Shown piece by piece: positions 43,808 through 55,669 of a stretch of DNA of 64,000 bases. This DNA comes from Ascidia mentula. Lineage: Eukaryota > Chordata > Ascidiacea > Phlebobranchia > Ascidiidae. The notes under the pieces are model-generated. The model made no database searches. It was not told where the DNA came from and saw only the letters and a program-made list of their open reading frames with translations. Every line of letters begins with the position of its first letter. Position 1 is the first letter of the stretch. A program made the translations under genes and the position numbers. The stretch spans positions 16,249,001 to 16,313,000 of the forward strand of contig OX387199.1 in assembly GCA_947561715.1 (NCBI GenBank), read 5' to 3'.

Positions 43808-43957
43808 TGATAGCACACGATGGCGCTAAAGAAGTGAATCCACTTAATATCCGTCTTTAAAATCACTTTTTCTGCCCGACCAAATTCACTTATACTTGGG
43901 AACGCACGAAAACACGAGTATTAGGTATTGTTAGTTGAGAGTCAGGATTTAAACAGC
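43808..43957 (+). promoter_or_regulatory. Proximal promoter of peptide gene F
   Basis: CACACGATGGCGCTAAAG (about 43815-43832), CACTTATACTTGG, ACGAGTATT and the leader GAGAGTCAGGATTTAAACAGC, virtually identical to gene A. Confidence 0.6.
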
Positions 43958-44380
43958 ATGAAAATGAAAGCACACATTACGTTACTTTTCTTGATTTTGT
44001 GTGGATTGTGCTTTTGTTCTCACGGAAAATCATTCAACGATAAAAGGGATTCGGATATGGTGAAACCTCCATCGGGATTCAAGGATAATGCAGAAAATCG
44101 ACAAAAAAGAGATTCGGATATGGTGAAACCTCCATCGGGATTCAAGGATAATGCAGAAAATCGACAAAAAAGAGATTCGGATATGGTGGGACCTCCAAAC
44201 GGATTCAACGATAATGCAGAAAATCGACAAAAAAGAGATTCGGATATGGTGGGACCTCCATTGGGATTCAAGGATAATGCAGAAAATCGACAAAAAAGAG
44301 ATTCGGATATGGTGGGACCTCCAATGGGATTCAACGAATACGCAGGAATAGTGCCTCCGCGGGGATTACGCAAGGACTAA
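43958..44380 (+). CDS. Secreted repeat-peptide precursor F (5 units)
   Basis: This 140-residue intronless precursor has the same signal peptide and leader as gene A, then five units: two identical DSDMVKPPSGF units, DSDMVGPPNGF, DSDMVGPPLGF, and the terminal DSDMVGPPMGF with tail AGIVPPRGLRKD. Every internal unit closes with Lys-Arg after ENRQ. The flanks are nearly the same as those of gene A over more than a kilobase on each side, so the two genes are recent duplicates. The extra units here, including one perfectly duplicated, show change in unit number by slippage or unequal exchange while the frame is kept (63-base steps). The encoded units are highly uniform, which supports function or recent homogenisation. 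Function unknown. Confidence 0.87.
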   Translation: MKMKAHITLLFLILCGLCFCSHGKSFNDKRDSDMVKPPSGFKDNAENRQKRDSDMVKPPSGFKDNAENRQKRDSDMVGPPNGFNDNAENRQKRDSDMVGPPLGFKDNAENRQKRDSDMVGPPMGFNEYAGIVPPRGLRKD

Positions 44381-47300
44381 AATTGAGAAAAAATAATAAT
44401 CTCTCCTTGAAATGTATAGATTTTAACTAACTCAAATGAAACGTTGTAGCTTGGCTTCCTATATACCGTGTTTAGGCCTGCCGACGTTATTCAAAGTAAC
44501 ATTTTATTACTGCAAACATTTCTCATAATATTGTTACAAAGAAACAAATTTTAAAATCTAACCTTCAAAATGTAACGACATGAAATAATTAATATTTAAA
44601 AAAAGGAAAAATGGCGATTTAAATTGTGATTTTGCAACTTGCAAATTTCCGTAAACACGACGCTTATCTGGCTTAGCTTAAAAATAATACAAAACCAAGT
44701 ACAAAAGTTTTGTGTGAACTTTTCTGATTTATTGTACACATTTCAGATCTGCTTGTGGATCTAGTGGGGTATTAGTTGAGGAACGAAACAGATGTAGCAA
44801 CTGAATGTTGGTCTCCAAATCACGAAATTGATACAAATTGATAAGCGCATTGGAAGTAATTGCATAACCTAATGTTAAGATTTACGAACAACAGAAAATC
44901 CTCGTCCCAACCAAACGCGAGGTTTGTCCTATCATGTCATGGTCCATTGCACATCAAAGCTGTCTAACCCAATTTCGTGCGGAACACTGCTGAGTGAACG
45001 CCAAGTCAGCAAAAACAAACTTGACACACCTCAAATTACAACTTTGGCAGCTTCGTATTCGATTTTTGGATGGGCAGGCAAGCGGAACCTTTTTTCGTGA
45101 AGGACATTCATCGGTTAAATGTTTCAACTGTACCTGTAGTCACAACGCAGAGTCATTGTAGATTTTCTTAAATATGTGTTTTTTGCTCAATATACTTTTG
45201 ATATACCAATAAATTATTGTGCAATTTTTGAAATCATTGAACGACTAAATAGGTTTAAATTTGTTGCAACAGGTTCATGAGTTGTTGGTCTCGCCAATCT
45301 CACTCAAACACGAAGTGAGACCTTAATCGAAATAAGGCTATGTTTTTCGAATTTACATTTTGTCTCCACAAACGCTTCTGTGAATGTTGTTTGATGGCTT
45401 AATGTTTAAAAACCTTGAAAATCTATCGACTGGTAAAATTGTAATTTGTAAAAGAAGTGTAAATGACGATTAAGAATGTGACGTATTAACTTTTTGTAAC
45501 ACAACGCTTATCTCGCTTAGTTGTGAAAAGCAAATACAAAACAAAACGCAAAAGTTTGGTGTGAACTTTTTTAGTGTATCATAAACATTTTTGAAAAGTT
45601 CAATGGCGACGTTAAAACAATTAGAACACGTGTAACAAAATTTATTAATCTCCAGAACACAAAAAAAATATAAAGACATATCTACAGCGAACAAAGTATA
45701 ATAAAATGAATTGTAGTTGAGGTTTACGCTGACACAGAGGAAATCCAAGTCCTGGACCAAAGGAAAGAATTGTCCAATCACGACACGGTCCAATGCACGT
45801 CTGTAAGTGCGAGCTAACTGACCCATTTTTGTTCGGAACACTGCAGAGTGAACCCCAAGTCAGCAAAAACAAACATGACACACCTCCAAAAGCAACTTTG
45901 TAGCCTATATTTGGATGGGCAGTCAAGCAGAACCTTTCGCGTGATCTCGGTCAAAGAACACTTAACGTTCAAGTTCTTTCAATGTTCTGGCAATGTAAGT
46001 TTTCTTGAAGATTAAGTCAAAAGAGTATGAATTGTGCCTTGGTTTGCTTTACATACCAATGGCATACAAATTCATATTTGCAATATGTTGAAAATTAACA
46101 GACTTTTAGATGCAACACATCAGTAAAAAGTACGTACGCAACATTTTAGCCGCCATCTCTACGAAGCCTTTCCTTGATCTTAGGTAAAAATTATATGTGC
46201 CATGTCTGACGATTTAATAATTATATTTCCTACACTGTTGTTTTTTGTTTAACAAATTTTGTGGTACGATAACGACTTCACATTTTTATTTTTGTGTAAT
46301 TACCATCATCAGAATTATGTAAAGGTGAAAAAATTCTGTATGTATAAGACTTGACAGGAATTCTGTACAAATAGAAAACAATGGAAAGCATTTAACCATA
46401 AGTTAATTAAATTCCAACGCCACATCTGGCGTTTCAAGCTTTTCGTAGAGACTCGCGTTTAACGTTGTCACGCTCAAGTTCCACACAATGTTACTTAATC
46501 CGGACCGCCAGAGAAAACCTTAACCCCAAGACAACTTGCTTTGGTCGTGAAAACCTTGAAGCCTTCTGATTCATTGGTCGTCCTTCAAACGGGCGTTATA
46601 TGTGCACTTTTGTTGATAAGTTTTGTATCTATTTCCAACTAATTAAATTAGATTTTGTTTATATATAAATATTGTTGTTTAATCAAGCAAAAAAAACTGT
46701 AGTTAGTAACTCGCCCATAACTTTTGGACAGCTTAAATCTTGTTGTTTTTTTACAATATGTGAGATTTAATGATGAATTTTTTTTAACACCCCAATGTTG
46801 GAAGCCAGTTTAGCCACGAAAAAATCCCAATCACATTTTCCATCTGTTATATGGGTCAGGCGCTGGGCCACAAAGCCCGCCCTGAGGTGATTTTTTTTAT
46901 TGTCGATGAGTCGCAAATGAATGTGCTCTCGAGTTCGCTCTTGCGGTCAAATTCAAATGCCCTAAACATAACGTCAGATTAACACAATAGATTATAAAAG
47001 CCTGTTCCACAGTGGAGTTCGCGGAACTTGAACTGAAAGTTTTATGGGCTAATAGCTAGTTGATACAAAATGTTCCTTGATATGATTTAAGCCTTAGTGC
47101 AGCTTACGCATTTGCAACGAATTCAATAGTTAACAAATCTAATTGATGCATAAAGGTCATATTACTATGTCACGAAAGCGAAGTTGGTCGTTGTGTTGTG
47201 TGTTATTTCCAGTATATCGTCGTTTCTGGCGTAGGCCCAAGTCTGATCATGTCAACGCCAGTGTGCTTTGCCTTCAATGTATGTTGTACAACGTTGTTTC

Positions 47301-48769
47301 ACACTGGCGCGGTCATTTCCTCTGACCATAGTTTGCGTTTGCGCTGTGCCAGACATTCTATTCTATACTCTATCGGTTGCCACGTAAATTGCGTATGTAA
47401 AAAGGATGGAAGTTAACATTGCCTGTCTTGTGTCTTCATATTGGCACTGGGTATGAATAAAATTATATATATATATTAAGCCCAAGATTCATGCCCTTTA
47501 ATTCATGAGTTGTGTAGATGAAGCAGATTGTATATTATCAATATGCTTGACTGGGAAGAAGTTAACGTTAACAGCATACAACGACATTCAGAGGCATTCC
47601 TTTATTTATGCAATAAGTAGCGTTTAGTTTAGGCATAGAGGTCCTAGGTGAACCTCACACACAAGAGTTTTGGGTCCTTGGCCTTTAAGGTACGGCCGAA
47701 ATTTTCTCCTATAAATGCAGACAAGCAGTGGCCCGCGTAGTGGTAATATTACCTGCGACCTGCACATGCCTAACAAGTATATCTTCAATATGTGTGTTAA
47801 GCAGTTGGTTCATCTCGTATAGTTTGTGTCCTAAAAAGCAGGCATGCAAATGCAGATCCTTGAAAGATAAGGAATTTAGCAATCGGACCTGATATGCGTT
47901 CACATTTCCCGTTTACAAGTTTCATACTAGTTACGTGTCTGAGCATAGCATCAGCGTGTTTTATAACTTCATGTTTCAAGTCCAATTTGTTTATTTGTTA
48001 TAGTTCTCTTTTCATAATGTTTCGCAACTTGTACGATGTCTCGTTGAGAATGACCAGTACCCCATCTTTGTCAGATTTATGTTTCACGATGTTATTTCGT
48101 GTCACCATCCGCAAAATCTTACGTAGACTGCATCTCAGGAGGAAGATTATGAGGTAAATTGTTTTATTTGGGAAGCATTTGCTGCATCTGCTTGTGTATT
48201 GTGTGCCTTAGCAGATACCGATTATGTTAAAGCGCGAAACGTCTGGAATTGCAAGTTTTTCATTTCTTTCACACTGTGTGAAGAAACCCGTCTTGTTGAA
48301 GTACATAGTAATGTCGTTATGCTGCTGTACCTTTCGATTTGCTAATTAAATAACTTAAAGTTGAGATTTACGAACAACGCAAAATCCTCTTCCCAATCAA
48401 ACACGAGGTTTGTCCAACATGTCATGGTCCAATGCACATCTACAAAGCTGTCTAACCCAATAGCGTGGTAAACACTGCTGAGTGAACGCCAAGTCAGCAA
48501 AAACAAACATGACACAGCACCTCTATATACAACTTTGGCAGCTTTGTAGCCGAATTATGGGTTGGCAGGCAAGCGGAACATTTCGCGTGATCTCGGATTA
48601 ACGTTCAAGTCCTTTCCCTGTTCTGGCACCATAAAAAAAATCGACAATGTATATTTTCCTTGAAATGAAGCCAAATGGATATCAGTTGGCCTTCTTTTGC
48701 TTTATGTAATATCAAAATACCAAAAATTATTTTATTTTGCAATTTGTTGAAACTAAGCTTTAAATGAGA

Positions 48770-50850
48770 GAAGGTTACCAGTTTTGGGTGATGAAATTTT
48801 TGACGTCGGCCAGGACGCCTTTGAGAGAGGAGTTTTCCCTGTAACGCTGTAAAGTCAGTCTTAAAGATATGAAGGTTATAAAGGATCGGATGAGGTGTGT
48901 GGAGATTTTATTCAAAGGGCGGGGGTTGTGTTTAATGCGGTTGCGTGTTTTCCAAATGATGTGGGCTAAGGAGGAGTTTAAAAGGGCTGTTAGTGTCGAT
49001 GCGTAAGGGGTATCGTGTTGGGGGAGTTTTGGGAAATTAAGGTGTAAAGGGGTGTCAAAGCAAGGAACGGTGTCATTTAGTAAGGGATTGAGGGTTTTTC
49101 TAACAAGATTTAACAGGGGTTGAATTGTGGGGCAGTTATGAAAGAGATGTGAAAAGGTTTCAGAGGGGTAAGTGCAGAGGTAACAGTGGGGGTCTTTGTC
49201 GAATGGAAGAAAGGTTTGTTGGCATTTAAGAGGGAGGATTTTGTAAGTAAGGCGGCAATTGATGGTTATGAGATAGTTAGGGAAAATAGGGTCATGAATT
49301 TGTGTCCAATCTGTCAGGTTGAGGGGGTTTGAAGAGGTGTTGGTTAGTCTAGTGTAGAGGGGTTTCAATTTGGGGCAAAGGAGTTCCTGTTCTGTGGGGA
49401 TTATGGAGGTTATTAAAGAGTAAATGTATTGATAATGAGGGGAGGGTGTAGTTGCGTGAGGGAGAAAGTTACGTGTCCGGAGGTTGACGAATTTGGAAAT
49501 TTGGAGTCCGAGGTTGTATTCAATGAGGGAAAGTTGGGGTGTAGTTGGGGTGTCAAGGATGCGATGTTTATAATATTTTTTTGAAAGGGGAGAGAAGATA
49601 AAGATCAGAATAGAGGGGGATGTTGGCCGCCACGGCGGGCTGCCAAGGTGTTAATGGGAAAAGTAGGGTTGTTTTGGCCTACGACAAAGCTCGCCACGAT
49701 GCTGTCGACTCGCTCGCGTTGCCGGGATGGTAGGGGATAGGTGTTGGCCATGTAAGAGATTTTGGGTGAGAGCATAGTTTTGGAAAGGATGCATTTCAAA
49801 TCGAAAGTTAGAAAGGGGTTGCTTATAGAGTTGGCGCGGGTTTGTAAAGAAGAATTTTTTAGTGTCTAAGTTTTAGTTAGAGAAGAAGCCATGGGAAAGA
49901 AATAGAATCAAAAGCTTTTTGGAAATCGAGTGAAATGATGAAAGAGTCCGTATTTATTAAAGAGGCGTGATAATAAAGTTCGCGAAGGAGGGAAGTGGCG
50001 TCAGATGTTGAGTTACCGGGTGTGGAGAATTGGTTGGGGGAGAGAATTGTGGAGATGAAGGGTTTGATGCGGAGGTTGAGAAACTTGTGGAGTATTTTGA
50101 GGTCTGTATTGAGGAGAGAGATGGGTCTGTAGTTGTTTAAGAGGGTCGGGTCGTTCTTTTTGTGGATGAGTGTAAGGTGTCCGAGGTTGTATTCCAAGGG
50201 GGTATATGCGTTAAGATAGGCGCAGTTGAGGGCTTGGGTTAAGTCGGCCCCGATGAACTCCCAGCAGAGCGAGTAGAACTCGATGCTGAGACCATCGGGA
50301 CCGGGGGTTCTGCCAGAGTGGGGAAGTGTGTTTTTGACTTCTTGTTGGGTACAGGGATTTGTCGGCTATATTTTTATAATGTGGGTCAGAGGAGAGAGAT
50401 TTAAAGAGGGAAGAGCGGACTTTAGAGAGGTAAGTGTTGTTAAGGGACTTTTTAAGGTACTGGAAAAGAGCTAGGTTTTGTGGGGTGGGATTGTCGTTGA
50501 CTGTTTTTCTAGCGTTTTCAAATTGTTGCTGGAGGTGTTGGGATTCGTAGCGGTATTGATGGGCAAGGCGTTTGGAGTGGGATTGTAGCAGGGTCTTGAA
50601 TTTATATTTAAGTGTAAGCCAGTATTCCATGGGGTTGGGGTGAAAGGGAGCCAGAGTTTGCCAGAGGGGGTAATGTAGAGAGAAATCTTATTGGAAAAGG
50701 GGATCAGTGAACGTGGCGGTATTATTTTTCCAGGAGTTTTTGTCCCTTGGGGGAGAAGAAATAAGGTTAAGGTTTGCAGAGAAACTGTTTGATTAAACGT
50801 CATTTTTTGTGTTAAATTGTGCAATTCAATTACTTTGCGTATATACGTAC
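48770..50850 (-). pseudogene. LINE ORF2 remnant
   Basis: Minus-strand frames encode parts of a non-LTR retrotransposon polyprotein. A pre-RT region (QSHSKRLAHQYRYES, 50630-50211) is followed by RT with NNYRPISLLNTDLKILHK and SLDFQKAFDSI (50197-49877), a thumb-like segment (LSPKISYMANTYPLPSR, 49799-49605), and a C-terminal part with a CYLC...H...C zinc-binding motif and WKTRNRIKHNP (49368-48775). The palm segment with the catalytic Asp-Asp pair is missing near 49870, so it is dead. The style suggests an L1/Tx1-like clade, but this is a guess. It interrupts the duplication unit between alpha and beta. Confidence 0.75.
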
Positions 50851-50855
50851 ACATC

Positions 50856-51276
50856 TGTTAGATTTTGCGTTAATCACTTGGCTCTCTTCGCCAGATGGGT
50901 TAATCTCGCACATATGTGCTAATCGGGTTTTAGTTTCAATTTTTCATCGACGTTCTTTAATAATCCGTCCATATTCGCATTTTTCTCATTTTCGATGATG
51001 TTATAAATACCGCCACACAGCCTTAAGCTAGTAGAGAGAACGAGAGAGACCGAATGAGAGAACGAATTACGCGCATACTAAGAAACATCGTACGTGTATT
51101 GAACCAAGGTATGTTTGTTTAGCGTTTTATGTTTTAATTAAAAAGTCGCAAAGGTAGTTTCTTTGGCAGATGTACTTAATAGTCTTAGGAGTCAGATTAA
51201 CACGGAGTGTTTCGTTCTGCAAACTTAGGTCCCTGTAGAAATTGGTGACCCCGACGTGATATTTGAACACCTAACA
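50856..51276 (-). mobile_element. Solo LTR inside the LINE
   Basis: 421 bp bounded by TGTTAG and CTAACA, separating LINE ORF1 from ORF2. On the + strand TGGTGACCCCGACGTGAT (51243-51260) lies just inside the right end. This is the primer-binding type matching the 3' end of tRNA-Trp, or its palindromic counterpart within the LTR. A TATTTATAAC box on the minus strand favours minus orientation. I found no clear target duplication. Confidence 0.6.
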
Positions 51277-51390
51277 ATAAACCTTCTGATATAAGTCCCT
51301 GCAGGTTAAAGTGACGAGGTCGTGGTCACAGAATGGGCATGGAGTGAAGAGATGTTGTTTAGGGATCAATGGGGCTTGGCAATGTAAATT

Positions 51391-51845
51391 CTATCTATGC
51401 GGGATTGGGTGCCGGGGGCGCGTCGAGAAATTGGCAAAGGGAGGGGTGGAGGGTACGGAAGGAATCTTTAAGGTCAAAGGCGCCGACTCGCTCTTATCTT
51501 CTCCTTGTTTGTTCTGCGCACCTGCGTCTTTGGCTGCAGCTGCCGCCGCTTTTCGCTCTTCTGCATGTTTTACGAAATTTGGGCACTCGCGTTTACCATG
51601 GCCCATTTCGTGACAAAAAACACACTTCTTAGGCTGTCCTTCGTAAGTTACTTCGATAACTTTCCTTCCCAGACGCAGGCGCTCAGGTATATGGGTTTGG
51701 GTCAACACTGAGCTCTTCATAATAATGACGCGCTTGCCACAATAGACGCTTTCGTCGTCATAGACTTTCCACCCCTTTTTGACTGGGGCGAACTTCGACA
51801 TGAAACTAGACCCACTTCTCGTTGCCATCCCAAACACCCCCCCCT
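51391..51845 (-). pseudogene. LINE ORF1 fragment with zinc knuckle
   Basis: On the minus strand, from MATRSGSSFMSK onwards, about 145 codons encode a basic nucleic-acid-binding protein with KKCVFCHEMGHGKRECPNF (CCHC knuckle) and an alanine-rich linker. The residues before MATRSG come from module beta, so the LINE's 5' boundary is near 51845. The C-terminus is broken close to the solo LTR. ORF1 of LINEs coats the RNA; here only a fragment remains. Confidence 0.7.
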
Positions 51846-52530
51846 CTGGACGGGCAGGCAAGCGGAACTCTATCGCGTGATCTCGGACAAAGAACACTTA
51901 TCGTTCAAGTTCTTTCAACGTTTTGGCAACGTAGGCTTTCCTGATGATTAAGCCAAAAAAGTATGAGTTGTACCCGTTTTTGCTTTACATACCAATGGCA
52001 AGCAAATTCATATTTGCAATTTGTTGAAACTTAACTGACTTTTAGATGCAACACATCAGTAAAAAGTACGTGCGCAACATTTTAGCCGCCATCTCTACGA
52101 GCAACCAAGCGGAAGCCTTAACTTTATCTTAGGCAAAAATTATATGTGCCATGCTTGACGGTTTGATGATTATAATTCCTACGCTGGTGTTTTACAAAGA
52201 TTTGTGTTGCGATAACGATTTTATATTTTTAGTGTTGTGTAATTGCCATGATTGGAATTATGTAAAGGCGCAAAATTCTGCATATATATAGGGAGAGCTT
52301 ATCAGGACTTCTGTACAAATAGAAAACAATGGAAGGCATTAAACCATAAGTTATTAAAATCCTAACACCACATCCGGCTCCACAAGCGATTCGCGTGCTA
52401 CGCTGTCACGCTCAAGTTCACCACACAATGTTACTACATCCGGATAGCCGGAGAAAACCTTAACCCCACAACTCGCTTTCTTCGTGAAAACCTTGTAGCC
52501 TTCCGATTCATTGGTCGTTCGTCAACGGGC

Positions 52531-52655
52531 TTTGTATTTCATCGCCCCACTGCGCAGGTCCTTTCTCGGCGATCACAGCTAACGTATCGCGATCATGAGG
52601 TTTGCAGGCTTGGCAGCCCACGCATTGCAGCCTAGCTGGATTAGCCACTTTCAGT
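52531..52655 (-). other. Second copy of the GC-rich CxxCxxC fragment
   Basis: Same 45-codon minus-strand frame as at 12170-12303 with two amino-acid changes (Gln to Pro, Lys to Glu) and no stop. Its presence in only these two related units dates its arrival before their duplication. Confidence 0.35.
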
Positions 52656-52860
52656 ACTATTGTTTAATCAAACAAACAAACAAACTGTCATTGGTACTTC
52701 GCGCAAAAATTTTGGACCGCATAGGACTTTTTACAACGTGTATAATTTAATTTAATATTGAAATATTTTTTACCGCACCAATGTTGGAAGCCAGGTGAGG
52801 TTTTCCATATGTTATATGGATCGGGTGCTTGGCCGCAAAGCCAGCCTTTGGTGAAATTAT

Positions 52861-52975
52861 GATTTTTTTTCTAAGACCAAACCGGGGTTTGAACCCAGGA
52901 TGTCATGGGCACGAAGCCCGATCAGGTTTTATTCTTGGTATACGGGTCGGACGCTTGGTTAATGTTGCCAATCAC
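52861..52975 (-). mobile_element. tRNA-derived SINE copy
   Basis: Minus-strand B box GGTTCAAACCCC with a short A tail at the left (T run at 52862-52869); orthologous to the older copy at 12509-12611. Confidence 0.6.
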
Positions 52976-53344
52976 CCGCCCAATGAATGTGCTCTCCAGC
53001 TCGCCCTTGCGGTCAAATTCAAACGCCAAGTGTCGGAATAACAGAATAGATAAAAAAAAGCCTGTTGCATTGTGGACTTTGCAAAACTTTAGGGTTCCAT
53101 AAAAACCACCTGAAAAACTTCATGGGCTAGTGACTAGTTTGTTGCAAAAAGTTCTAGATTCAAGACTTTGTGCAGCAGATGCATTCGTCAACGATTTTAA
53201 GCAACACTCACGACTGCAATCCATTTTATTGTTGTGCATTTTTGCGCATTTCACTGGCAAACGCAAGTGATGTAAAAGTGCCGTTTCGTCAATCCGCTGC
53301 GTTGTTCCAAACTTGGCCCATGTTAAAGTTATCATTGTATTAAG

Positions 53345-53644
53345 TTACCACATTAATTTTAGTGAAGCTAGTAAGATTAATAGTAATAAGCTTGACGTTA
53401 TCAAAGTACTTTGAGTGGTTATCAAAGTTTTTAAAGAAGATTTCAATAGGGAATGTTTGATATTTGGGTACAATGAAACCACATCTACAATAAATAAAGG
53501 ATTTGCCTTTAGCTCTTGTGGTATGCTGTTAATGTTAGCTTCTTCCAAGCATATTGATAAAGAAATTTTCACGTATAGGCTGTAAAATGCATCAAAGAAA
53601 AACAGTTGCCCGCGCGTGGTGGTAATATTACCTGCAGCCTGCAC
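53345..53644 (-). pseudogene. RT-like relic with VDVVSLYPNI motif
   Basis: A 99-codon minus-strand frame has ITTTRGQLFFFDAFYSL, then NPLFIVDVVSLYPNI. This resembles the first catalytic-Asp motif of Penelope-like reverse transcriptases (and, less well, of type B DNA polymerases). It continues the coding-like segment at 55670-56346, from which it is separated by the gypsy insertion. The later catalytic Asp-Asp box is not seen and the frame decays, so it is a relic. Confidence 0.4.
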
Positions 53645-53661
53645 GTGCCTAATAAGTATAT

Positions 53662-55638
53662 TAAAGCGGTTGATGTTTTATTGCGAGAGTTAGAAAGGGG
53701 CGAGCAACACGAGTATATAAGGCGGCAATCGCGACACGCGAAAAAGGCAATGGCACGCTTCAATGCACAGGCGAACAATACAGTTCGGTCGCCACAGGAC
53801 CCCCCTCAAGAAGCGGGCAAGTGTCACGCTGAATAGCGTTGCGGTGGTCGTACATTGCGCCGTGGTCTGCCTCTCGCTGATGGTACGGCAACTGGAACTG
53901 GTACCGTAAGGTCGACGTGAGCCGGCTTAAGGCGGTCGATCGAAATCGTTTGTGAGCGACCTCCAATGTCCAAAGTGAAAGTTTTGTCCGACGCTAGCAA
54001 CACCTTGTACGGGCCATCGTATGGTCTGGTCAGCGAAGGTCTAAAAACGTCTCGACGAACGAACACATATGGGCTTGTCCTCAACGAGGAAGGGACGGAC
54101 GGCCGAAGTTTGGCGTGACGTGACATCAATGACGGCAAAAACTTGACGTTGGAGTCGCCTGCAGGGGCAATAAAATCACCAGGAACGGTGAAGGTAGTAC
54201 CGTAAACAAGCTCCGCGGAAGAGGCCTGCAGGTCATCTTTGGGTGCGGTACGAACACCAAGTAACACCAACAGTAATTCGTCCAACCAATTGGAGTCAGT
54301 TAGACGCGCCATCAACGCGTGTTGAAAACGAGATGTCGGAGGGCGGCACTCGGCAAGTGGAGCCTGAAGGCAAGCTACACATTTGCTTGGCCCACAACGC
54401 TACTTGCTTCTTTAACCCATGCCAAACAAATTTGGAGGCAACAAGGTTCTTCGTGGTGGGAATGGACGGGTGGGACAATCCGTGAACGGCATCGAACACC
54501 TTCTTTTGCCAGGACGAGGGAACGACGGGCCGAGGTCTTCCAAGGGATGTGTCACACAGCAGCGTGGTTCCTGAATTTCCAACCGGGACATCTTGCAAAA
54601 GCAACACGGTAATTGCTGTGCGATAAGACTGCACTTCATCGGTTTGTTGCGCGCCTGCCAGAGCCTCGCAATCAAGGTCGAATAGAGGCACACGTAGGGC
54701 ACTCAAGAGAGACCTGGAAAGTGAGTCCGCGACAGCATTCGACTTGCCGCTACTGTGCCGGACATCGGTAGTGAACTCTGAAATGGAAGAAACTTGAAGC
54801 TGCTGGCGAGCAGACCAAGGGTCGGCAGCCTTCTTGAATGCGAAAGTAAGGGGCTTGTGGTCGGTGTACGCAGTAAACTTGCGCCCTTCCAGAAAATAGC
54901 GGAAGTGCCTGATTGCCAGATGCAGCGCAAAAAGCTCGCGGTCAAAGGCGCTGTACTTTGTTTCCGGCTTTCTCAACTGGCGGCTGAAGAAAGCAAGTGG
55001 GGCCCAATGACCGTCGGAAAATTGTTCAAGGACTGCACCCACAGCGGTCGCAGAGTCATCTGTCGTGAGCGCTTGCCACTGTGGATGATGCAAAAGCGTA
55101 GCATTGGCGAGCCACACCAGTTGTTTAGGTTTGCCCGCTAAAGTACCATCAAGCGGTTTCATAATATTGGCAATATCGGGCACGAACCTGTGGTAGAAAT
55201 TGACCATCCCTGAAAACTCCTGTAAACCTTTGATGGTGGTCGGCACCGGGAAGTTCTTCACCGCGTCAACTTTGCTGGACAAGGGTTGGATGCCGCAGTG
55301 GTCGACGAAATGCCCAAGAAACTCGATGCTACTTTTGCCAAACTCGCACTTTTGTACGTGCTTTCGTACTGCGCCTCAGCTTGTTGCAACCAAACACGTG
55401 GCTGGGTTGGCCAGAACGTGGACAGCTTAAGCGCGACAGCGTTTTTAGTCTCCATAACCTCTAAATAACGGTTTTAGAGCCTCGGGGTCACCAGTAATGC
55501 TGTTGATGCTTTATTGCGAGAGTTAGAAAGGGGCGAGCAACACAAAAAACACGAGTATATAAGGCGGCAATCACGAGACGGGAAAATGGCAATAGCACGC
55601 TTCAATGCACAGGCGAACACTACAGTTCGGTCGCCACA
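53662..55638 (-). mobile_element. Short-LTR Ty3/gypsy element, internally deleted
   Basis: Very short LTRs (53662-53796, 135 bp; 55495-55638, 144 bp) differ by a 9-base indel and a few substitutions. A 4-bp ATAT duplication flanks the element (53658-53661, 55639-55642); the empty site is at ~47780. On the minus strand TGGTGACCCCGA follows the 5' LTR (tRNA-Trp-type primer site) and a G-run polypurine tract (complement of 53799-53806) precedes the 3' LTR. The LTR has a TATATACTCG box and an AATAAA signal. The body is gag start fused to the RT end, then RNase H, integrase zinc finger and integrase C-terminus; RT and the integrase core are deleted. The primer type and Gag style (FWPTQPRVWLQQAEAQYES) suggest the CsRn1-like group. 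Confidence 0.85.
53824..55282 (-). pseudogene. Remnant Gag-Pol of the short-LTR gypsy element
   Basis: The frame at 55282-54296 (328 codons) covers the RT/RNase H connection (QEFSGMVNFYHRFVPDI), RNase H (FFSRQLRKPETKYSAFDREL, YTDHKPLTF) and the start of the integrase zinc-binding region. The frame at 54315-53824 covers the integrase C-terminal region with RPYDGPYKVL and a basic tail. The integrase catalytic core between them is deleted. The gag start lies at 55455-55390 in another frame. Compared with 12904-14330, this copy keeps the ends but lacks the core. Confidence 0.82.
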
Positions 55639-55669
55639 ATATCTTCAATATGTGTGTTAAGCTGTTTGT

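Larger units (their letters stand above)
40141..47060 (+). repeat. Segmental duplication unit 7
   Basis: This is the most complete unit: short block (40213-40490), solo LTR (40798-41282), coding-like relics (41347-42344), short peptide ORF (43063), intact peptide gene F (43958), alpha (44885), beta (45735-46500) and SINE region (46800-46960). It matches unit 1 almost throughout. Its right half (45160-47060) is also very close to unit 6. Confidence 0.85.
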
